From Elusimicrobia bacterium RIFCSPHIGHO2_02_FULL_57_9 (GTDB lineage Bacteria; Elusimicrobiota; Elusimicrobia; UBA1565; UBA9628), in contig MGUO01000222.1 in the NCBI GenBank assembly GCA_001800015.1, forward strand, positions 1-5,028: a DNA stretch of 5,028 nt, in the 5' to 3' direction. The notes beneath the pieces are model-generated. The model was not told the origin of the DNA, ran no database searches, and worked only from the letters and a program-made list of their open reading frames with translations. Positions 1 through 4,512 of this stretch are shown piece after piece (within the stretch, counting starts at the first letter, position 1; each line of letters begins with the position of its first letter). A program made the translations under genes and the position numbers.

Positions 1-1
1 T

Positions 2-754
2 TTGGACGGACTCATCATCGCCACCCCGCCTGCCTCTCATTTCGAAATCGCCCAAACGGCCGTTGAGGCGGGCCTGCCCGTGCTCGTGGAAAAACCGGTG
101 ACCATGGAGCCCGGCCAAGCCCGGGCCTTGCTGGATCTGGCCCAGCGCCGGCGGGTGCTGGTGATGGTCGATCAGCTTTTTCTGTTTCACCCGGCCTACA
201 CGGCCCTTAAAGAAAAAGCCCGGGAGCTGGGGCCTATTAAATCCATTTCTTCCTGGGGCGGCAATTGGGGCCCGTTTCGCCAGGACGTCTCCCCGCTTTG
301 GGACTACGCGCCCCACGATATTTATCTTTGCCTGGACCTGCTGGAGGCAAGGCCTTCGTCCGTTCATGCGCAACTCAAGGCCAGCCGCGAAGTAGAGGGG
401 GGCCGAGGGGAGAATTGGCTGCTGCAGCTCGATTTCAAGAGCGGCGCAGGCGCCGAGCTGCATAGCAACAATCTCTCGGATAAAAAACAGCGGCGGCTGG
501 AAGTTTATTTTGAGACACAGGCCCTTGTTTTCGACGACCAAGCCGGCGCCAAGCTGGTTCTCCATGAATTAAAAGGCGGGGCCCTCGGCCCGGGGCAGGC
601 GTTAAAAACCGATTCCAATGCGCCGCTTAACGCCGTCCTGCGGACTTTTATCGAGTCCATCCAAACGGGAAACAGGGACCTCTCCGGACTGCGTTTAGCC
701 GTCGATGTGGTTGAGATTCTCTCCGGCTGTTCGGCTTCATCCCGGCAGCCCTAA
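2..754 (+). CDS. Gfo/Idh/MocA-family NAD(P)-dependent sugar oxidoreductase, 5'-truncated by window edge
   Basis: The reading frame is open from the first complete codon to TAA at 752-754, giving 250 visible residues; the true start lies before the window. The fragment begins inside the N-terminal Rossmann fold: the IATPPASH strand-turn (residues 6-13) and the VEKP motif (29-32, with the Lys-Pro typical of this family) are present, while the GxGxxG dinucleotide-binding loop expected some 60 residues earlier is missing. The C-terminal alpha/beta substrate domain follows, with WDYAPHDI (100-107), where His105 and Asp106 sit at the position of the family's catalytic His/Asp. Family members oxidise or reduce a hydroxyl/keto group of sugars, often nucleotide-linked ones, in the cytoplasm. 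Beside an aminotransferase and a glycosyltransferase, a role in making an amino or deoxy sugar is likely, as in WbpB/WlbA-type enzymes, but the substrate is unknown. A 59-nt gap with its own promoter separates it from the next gene. Family call is firm; substrate is not. Confidence 0.9.
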   Translation: MDGLIIATPPASHFEIAQTAVEAGLPVLVEKPVTMEPGQARALLDLAQRRRVLVMVDQLFLFHPAYTALKEKARELGPIKSISSWGGNWGPFRQDVSPLWDYAPHDIYLCLDLLEARPSSVHAQLKASREVEGGRGENWLLQLDFKSGAGAELHSNNLSDKKQRRLEVYFETQALVFDDQAGAKLVLHELKGGALGPGQALKTDSNAPLNAVLRTFIESIQTGNRDLSGLRLAVDVVEILSGCSASSRQP

Positions 755-761
755 ATTAAGA

Positions 762-790
762 TTGACCTGGGCTCTTGCGCGGGCTACAAT
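762..790 (+). promoter_or_regulatory. Sigma70-type promoter upstream of the glycosyltransferase gene
   Basis: A TTGACC -35 box (762-767) and a TACAAT -10 box (785-790) are separated by exactly 17 nt; each box differs from the bacterial consensus by one base. Both lie in the 59-nt gap between the oxidoreductase stop (754) and the next ATG (814). Transcription would begin near 796-798, giving a leader of only about 16-18 nt. That leader holds an imperfect inverted repeat, GGTT-cg-CCGG-at-AACC (797-812), which could be an operator half or chance. No obvious rho-independent terminator lies between the oxidoreductase stop and this promoter, so read-through from upstream may add to it. Confidence 0.7.
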
Positions 791-813
791 AACAGAGGTT
801 CGCCGGATAACCC

Positions 814-1755
814 ATGGAACTCGTACTGGTGCCCGATCCCCTTGCTCCCAACGGCGAAGACGCTTTTTGCCGCGAACTGGCCAAACGGGCCCCCCAGCAC
901 GGACACAACGTCCGCGTCGAACGCATTGCGAATTTTAATTCGCCGTGCGATGCGGTGCTGATCAACAGCCTGCAGCCAGCGGCCCTGCGCGCCGCGCAAG
1001 CGACCGGACGAAAAACAGCGGTGCGCTTAATCGACTCTTATGAGGACTCCGAGGTCCAGCGCCTGGCCCTTTCCGCCGACAGGCTGCTGGTGCCGAGCCT
1101 TCATATGGCCAAAATCGTGCAGGCCTGGGGAGCCAACGGCTCGGTGCGGCAGGTCCCCTACGCCTATGATCGCATCAAGGCCAAGCAGATCGCCTTGGTG
1201 ACCATGCGCGCCGCCCAGCCGGCCTTCCACATGGTGGCTTGCGCTCTTTTGGACGATTCCTCCCAACGCGGCTTTGAAACCTTGCTCTCGGCCGTCGCCC
1301 GGCTGCGCCTGGACTGCCATCTTTCCATCATCGGCGAGGGCCCGGCCCGGCGGGCCCTGGAGGATAAAGCGCGGCAATTCGTCATTCGCGACAAAATTTC
1401 TTTCCTAGGATCCGTCTCCCACGATAAAACGATGGAGTACTTCCGGGCCTCTCGGGCTTATATCGACCCCTGCGGGCGAGAAGGATTTCCCTCGCTGGCC
1501 CTGCATGCTCTTTCCGAGGGCTGCCCCGTGATAGGCGCTAAAGCGGGTGCTGTCCAGGAGCTGATCCATCACGGCAAGAACGGGCTGCTATTCACCCCCG
1601 GCGACGCGGGAGAGCTTTCCGAAATCATCGTCGAGCTATGCTCGGTGCGCGGGCTGTCGCTTAAACTGATTGAGGAAGGAATTCAAACCGTGGGGCGCCA
1701 TTCCTGGGACGCCACGGCGCGAGCCGCTTTCTCGGCCCTGGAGGATTTGACATGA
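814..1755 (+). CDS. GT4-like (GT-B fold) glycosyltransferase, short, with altered EX7E motif
   Basis: This 313-residue protein transfers a sugar from an activated donor to an acceptor, probably at the cytoplasmic face of the membrane during glycan assembly. An in-frame TAA at 808-810 makes ATG 814 the first possible start. The N-terminal acceptor domain is compact (about 1-125, with NGEDAF at 13-18 and HGHNV at 29-33). The C-terminal donor domain shows the usual run of GT4 landmarks: QRGFETLL (151-158), IIGEGPARRAL (172-182), ISFLGSVSHD (195-204), the EGFPSLAL region (223-230) and GKNGLLFTPGD (254-264). At 313 residues it is shorter than the typical 360-400, the loss being in the N-terminal domain. 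The EX7E motif is changed: Glu223 is present, but the second Glu position is His231 (CAT, 1504-1506). No transmembrane segment is visible. It shares a 4-bp ATGA overlap with the next gene. Family is confident; donor and acceptor are unknown. Confidence 0.9.
   Translation: MELVLVPDPLAPNGEDAFCRELAKRAPQHGHNVRVERIANFNSPCDAVLINSLQPAALRAAQATGRKTAVRLIDSYEDSEVQRLALSADRLLVPSLHMAKIVQAWGANGSVRQVPYAYDRIKAKQIALVTMRAAQPAFHMVACALLDDSSQRGFETLLSAVARLRLDCHLSIIGEGPARRALEDKARQFVIRDKISFLGSVSHDKTMEYFRASRAYIDPCGREGFPSLALHALSEGCPVIGAKAGAVQELIHHGKNGLLFTPGDAGELSEIIVELCSVRGLSLKLIEEGIQTVGRHSWDATARAAFSALEDLT
1740..1744 (+). promoter_or_regulatory. Shine-Dalgarno site for the cytidylyltransferase-like gene
   Basis: GGAGG lies 7 nt before ATG 1752, inside the end of the glycosyltransferase gene. 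This is the only start in the window with a well-spaced, full-strength Shine-Dalgarno sequence. It supports ATG 1752 over the in-frame ATG at 1767 (Met6). Confidence 0.75.
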
Positions 1756-2522
1756 TCGCCGCGCTGATGCTCGATCCGGACGACGCCCCCGACTTTCCCG
1801 GCAATAAGGGAATGGCGTTAGGCCGGCCGATATCCGCCTACCCATTGATGGCGGCCAAAACCTCGGGGCACATCGGCAGGCAGTATGTGGTGACCGATTC
1901 TCCGGCGGTCAAAGCCGTGGCGCTGCAATACGGGGCCGTCATCATCGATCCGCCCAAACCCGCGCAACCGCACAACGCTTACGCCGAGAATCTGCTGCGC
2001 CATGGCTACGAATTCATCACCCGGGAGCTTAAAGAAGAAAAGGGGAACCTGGAGCTTTTGCTCGTGTTTTACTCCCACACGCCGACCATCACCGGGGAAT
2101 TGCTGGACCAGGGGCTAGAGGCCTTGCACGGCAAGCCGGAATTAGACTCGGCCATCAGCGTCTCGAGCTACAACCGTTTTAATCCTTTCGACGCCCGGCG
2201 CATAACGGGAGAAGGGCTGCTTGAGCCCTATGGCGCGCAAGATCTCGGCCATGCTCAGGCCCCGGCCGAGGTCTGGTTCTTCGACTGGAGCGCGCAAGTC
2301 CTGCGGCCCAAATGGCTGGAAGCCAAAGCCAACGGCAGGGCTTCTTTCTGGGGGCGTAAGATTTTTCCCATCAAGCAATGGGGGGGCGGGCCCGTGGATT
2401 TCATCTGGCAGTTGCCGGCCGTGGAGTTCTGGCTGAAAAAGCATGGCGCCATCGACCTCACCCCCACCATGAAAATGCAGCCCAAGCCCCAGCCTCAAGC
2501 CGCGCCCAAAGACCGGCGCTAG
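1752..2522 (+). CDS. CMP-sugar synthetase-like cytidylyltransferase family protein with degenerate active-site loop
   Basis: This 256-residue protein resembles the acylneuraminate (NeuA/KdsB-type) cytidylyltransferases, which couple CTP to an acidic sugar in the cytoplasm. Supporting landmarks are the MIAALML first strand (1-7), LGRPISAYPLMAA (23-35), VVTDS (46-50), QYGAVIID (59-66), the YSHTPTITGELLDQGLEAL stretch (108-126), LDSAISVSSYNRFNPFDARRI (131-151, in two blocks around N141), WFFD (175-178) and FPIKQW (205-210) leading to VDFIWQLPAVEFWLKKHG. The signature RxGSKGxPxKN loop near residues 8-19 is replaced by an Asp-rich DPDDAPDFPGNK stretch. The usual metal-binding DxD near the C-terminus reads P214-V215-D216, keeping only the second Asp. 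The last 15 or so residues are a Pro/Gln-rich tail (QPKPQPQAAPKDRR). The frame is unbroken with a good ribosome-binding site, so it is not an obvious pseudogene. It may be a divergent enzyme, a pseudoenzyme, or act on another substrate. Confidence 0.75.
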   Translation: MIAALMLDPDDAPDFPGNKGMALGRPISAYPLMAAKTSGHIGRQYVVTDSPAVKAVALQYGAVIIDPPKPAQPHNAYAENLLRHGYEFITRELKEEKGNLELLLVFYSHTPTITGELLDQGLEALHGKPELDSAISVSSYNRFNPFDARRITGEGLLEPYGAQDLGHAQAPAEVWFFDWSAQVLRPKWLEAKANGRASFWGRKIFPIKQWGGGPVDFIWQLPAVEFWLKKHGAIDLTPTMKMQPKPQPQAAPKDRR

Positions 2523-2549
2523 ACAAACCCCGGCATAAACTGGTACATT
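2520..2549 (+). promoter_or_regulatory. Putative extended -10 promoter before the methyltransferase genes
   Basis: TAGACA (2520-2525, one mismatch to TTGACA, overlapping the preceding stop codon) lies 18 nt before TACATT (2544-2549, two mismatches to TATAAT). The latter is preceded by TGG (2541-2543), matching the TGn of an extended -10 element. Transcription would start near 2555-2557, leaving a leader of roughly 23 nt before ATG 2579. The 56-nt gap breaks the otherwise overlapping gene order, which fits a separate transcription start. It is weaker than the promoter at 762-790. Confidence 0.45.
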
Positions 2550-2553
2550 TGAT

Positions 2554-2570
2554 TGTTCAATCATTGAACA
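2554..2570 (+). promoter_or_regulatory. Perfect 17-bp palindrome, candidate operator (or leader hairpin)
   Basis: TGTTCAAT-C-ATTGAACA has 8-bp arms that are exact reverse complements around a single central base. It starts 4 nt after the putative -10 box and covers the predicted transcription start, a classical place for a repressor to bind as a dimer. As RNA it could instead fold as a 7-bp stem with a 3-nt loop just before the start codon; there is no U-run after it, so it is not a terminator. No regulator gene is visible in the window. Confidence 0.5.
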
Positions 2571-2578
2571 CCCTCTCC

Positions 2579-3292
2579 ATGAATATTTGGGAAGGCGTTT
2601 ACGCCTCTTTTAAGGAAGTTCCGGCCTCCGGCCCCGGTTTTAACGGCGAGCGCTGGACCTCCGCCTCTTTCTCCAAGCTTCCCCAGCTGGAAACCCCCTC
2701 TTATAACAGCAGCCTGCTGGCTGTGGTCGCAGCGCTCGCCGGCAACGGCTCTAAACCGGTCAAGATATTGGATTTCGGAGGAGGCGCGGGGCTGACCTAC
2801 GCCGCCATGCTGCGCTCCATGCCCAAGCCACCGAAGCTGGACTGTCACATCGTGGAAAACCCCGGAGTTTGCGCCCAAGGGGAAAAAGCGTTTTCCGGGG
2901 ACAAGCGCCTGCGTTTTCACCGCGAATTGCCGAAATTAAAGGGCGCGGACATCATTCATGCTCAATCTTCCCTGCAATACATTCAGGACTGGCGCGGCTT
3001 GCTGTCAAAGCTGACCGGCTATAAGGCCAAATATCTTATTTTGACGGATTTGCCGGCCGGGGATTTCCCCACCTACGCCAGCGCCCAGGTTTATTATGAA
3101 TCGCGCATCCCGCATTGGTTTTTCAATCTAAACGAGGTGGTCGAACTGTTGCGGAACAGATCCTACGGCTTAACCCTGAAAACCCGGTTTTTAGGCACGT
3201 ATCTGGGGGCTTACGGGGGCTATCCCCAGGAAAACTTCCCTATCGAAAATAGGATCGGGAAAGCCTATAATTTACTCTTCACGCGCTTATGA
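2579..3292 (+). CDS. Class I SAM-dependent methyltransferase, LIC12133-like (TIGR04325 type)
   Basis: From ATG 2579 this gives 237 residues. The frame is open back to 2378, but the extra 67 residues lie mostly inside the previous gene, are Arg/His/Pro-rich and show no family resemblance, whereas IWEGVYASF (3-11) is how this family usually begins. The SAM-binding motif I is ILDFGGGAGL (63-72), followed by VENPG (92-96), the post-I acidic-end position, then HAQSSLQYI (127-135) and YLILTDLPAG (152-161). The C-terminal part (YYESRIPHWFFNLNEVVELL, 172-191; SYGLTL) matches the family's P-W-F-N pattern. The group is common in lipopolysaccharide and other surface-glycan clusters; its acceptor is not known to me, so O- or N-methylation of a sugar is inference. 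There is no Shine-Dalgarno sequence before the start, and TTG codons at 2549 and 2561 are possible but less likely starts. It overlaps the next gene by ATGA. Confidence 0.85.
   Translation: MNIWEGVYASFKEVPASGPGFNGERWTSASFSKLPQLETPSYNSSLLAVVAALAGNGSKPVKILDFGGGAGLTYAAMLRSMPKPPKLDCHIVENPGVCAQGEKAFSGDKRLRFHRELPKLKGADIIHAQSSLQYIQDWRGLLSKLTGYKAKYLILTDLPAGDFPTYASAQVYYESRIPHWFFNLNEVVELLRNRSYGLTLKTRFLGTYLGAYGGYPQENFPIENRIGKAYNLLFTRL
3243..3271 (+). promoter_or_regulatory. Possible internal promoter before the C-methyltransferase gene
   Basis: A perfect TATAAT (3266-3271) lies 17 nt after TCGAAA (3243-3248, four of six -35 bases) within the end of the preceding coding region, 17 nt before ATG 3289. 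The spacing is ideal, but the boxes encode part of the AYNLLF segment of the methyltransferase, so chance is a real alternative. Confidence 0.25.
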
Positions 3293-4512
3293 CAAATAAA
3301 AAATGCCTGGTCTGCGCGGCTCCCCTCTCGCCCTTTATCTCCTACGGGCGCATGCCTATCGCCAATGGCTTTTTGCCGCGCGATAAATTCGCCGAAGAAT
3401 ACTTCTTCGAGATGCGCGTGGCCTATTGCCCCTCCTGCCATATGGTGCAGTTAATAGAGCAGCCCGAGCGGGAGATGATGTTTAATGAGAATTACGCTTT
3501 TTTCTCCGGAACCTCAACCACCATGACGGCCCATTTCCAGCGCTTCGCGCAAGACGTGATGCGCGATTATCTTGGCTCCGATCCTTTCGTGGTTGAAATC
3601 GGCAGCAACGACGGCATTATGTTGAAAAACTTCGCCGAGAAAAAAATCCGCCATCTGGGCATCGAGCCCTCGGCCAACGTGGCTAAGGTCGCCTCCGAGC
3701 GCGGCATTAAGACTGTCTCTCGCTTTTTTGAAAAAGATCTGGCGCGGGAAATCCTGGCCGAGCATGGCCAAGCCGACGCATTCTTGGCCGCCAACGCCAT
3801 GTGCCATATCCCCTATGCCCATTCCATCGCGGAAGGCGTCAAGATTTTACTTAAGCCCGAGGGCGTGATGATTTTCGAGGACCCCTATTTGGGCGATGTG
3901 CTCGAGAAAACGTCCTACGACCAGATTTACGACGAGCATGTCTTCCTGTTTTCCGTGCAGTCTATTTCCCAGCTCTTCGCCCGGCATGGGCTGGAAGTCA
4001 TCGACGTCAAGGCGCAAGGCACCCACGGCGGCTCCATGCGCTACTTTATCGCCCATAAAGGCGCGCGGCCGATTTCAGCGTCGGTCGGCGCGCAAATCAA
4101 GAAAGAGAAGAAACTCGGCCTGGACGAGCCTAAAACCTACGATAAGTTCCGGCGCAACTGCGAGCGCTCGCGCGATGAATTAAAAAAGCTTCTGTTGGAT
4201 TTAAAGAAGCAGGGCCGCCGCGTGGCCGGCTACGCGGCCACGTCCAAAAGCACCACCATCACCAATTACTGCGGGATTACCACCGATCTCGTCGAATTCA
4301 TCAGCGACACCACCCCCATAAAGCAGGGCAAATTCTCGCCGGGGGTGCACATCCCGGTCCTGCCTTACGAAAAATTCAAGGAAAAATACCCGGACTACGC
4401 CCTGCTTTTCGGCTGGAACCACTTCGAGGAAATCACGCGCAAGGAACAGGGGTTCCGCGACGCCGGAGGAAAATGGATTCTCTACGTACCGAAAGTCCAC
4501 GTTCTCAATTGA
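3289..4512 (+). CDS. NDP-hexose C-methyltransferase-like protein (Methyltransf_13 / class I MTase / Methyltransf_14 architecture)
   Basis: This 407-residue protein has the full three-part layout of TylCIII/NovU/TcaB9-type sugar C-methyltransferases and their usual length. The N-terminal zinc-binding domain has cysteine pairs C6/C9 and C47/C50. The central SAM domain has VEIGSNDGI (102-110) and GIEPSANVAKVA (124-135). The C-terminal domain has RVAGYAATSKSTT (311-323) and PIKQGKFSPGVHIP (343-356). Residues corresponding to those studied in TcaB9 can be placed by pattern: Tyr69, His173, Tyr214, Glu216 and His217 (motif IYDEH, 213-217), followed by THGGSMRYF (245-253). Such enzymes add a methyl group to a carbon of a keto-sugar nucleotide, creating a branched sugar. 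Two motifs vary: IYDEH where IYHEH is common, and ATSKSTTITNY where GAPAKGNTLLNY is common, so the substrate may differ. The ATGA overlap with the previous gene suggests translational coupling; no Shine-Dalgarno sequence is seen. Confidence 0.9.
   Translation: MTNKKCLVCAAPLSPFISYGRMPIANGFLPRDKFAEEYFFEMRVAYCPSCHMVQLIEQPEREMMFNENYAFFSGTSTTMTAHFQRFAQDVMRDYLGSDPFVVEIGSNDGIMLKNFAEKKIRHLGIEPSANVAKVASERGIKTVSRFFEKDLAREILAEHGQADAFLAANAMCHIPYAHSIAEGVKILLKPEGVMIFEDPYLGDVLEKTSYDQIYDEHVFLFSVQSISQLFARHGLEVIDVKAQGTHGGSMRYFIAHKGARPISASVGAQIKKEKKLGLDEPKTYDKFRRNCERSRDELKKLLLDLKKQGRRVAGYAATSKSTTITNYCGITTDLVEFISDTTPIKQGKFSPGVHIPVLPYEKFKEKYPDYALLFGWNHFEEITRKEQGFRDAGGKWILYVPKVHVLN
4465..4469 (+). promoter_or_regulatory. 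Shine-Dalgarno-like GGAGG that bears on the aminotransferase start
   Basis: GGAGG sits only 3 nt before an in-frame ATG at 4473, closer than the usual 5-9 nt. It also encodes the Gly-Gly of the preceding protein's conserved-looking GGKW segment, so it may be incidental. If used, it would give the aminotransferase 12 extra N-terminal residues (MDSLRTESPRSQ) and a 40-bp gene overlap. Confidence 0.3.

Noticed and set aside
720..760. Possible terminator after the oxidoreductase
   Set aside because: I found no GC-rich stem followed by a T-run; GCCG/CGGC pieces near 724-748 do not form a convincing hairpin.
705..938. Plus-strand 77-codon frame spanning the oxidoreductase/glycosyltransferase junction
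   Set aside because: It overlaps two real genes in another frame and encodes a low-complexity Arg/Thr/Pro-rich peptide with no family features.
756..999. Minus-strand open frames opposite the glycosyltransferase start
   Set aside because: They lie opposite a clearly coding plus-strand gene and promoter, have no recognisable domain, and are the antisense shadows expected in GC-rich coding DNA.
1752..2522. Cytidylyltransferase-like gene as a pseudogene
   Set aside because: The frame is full length with no stop or frameshift, has a strong ribosome-binding site and coupled overlap, and keeps most family landmarks; only active-site positions differ.
2554..2570. Palindrome as a rho-independent terminator
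   Set aside because: The stem is AT-rich and is followed by ACCCTCTCC rather than a run of T, so it does not look like a terminator.
2378..2578. Upstream extension of the methyltransferase frame to ATG 2378
   Set aside because: The added 67 residues overlap the cytidylyltransferase gene by 145 bp, are Arg/His/Pro-rich, and precede the family's normal N-terminus (IWEGVYASF). ATG 2579 is preferred.
3514..4500. Several minus-strand frames opposite the C-methyltransferase
   Set aside because: All are antisense to a 407-residue protein with strong family motifs; none has a ribosome-binding site or recognisable domain.
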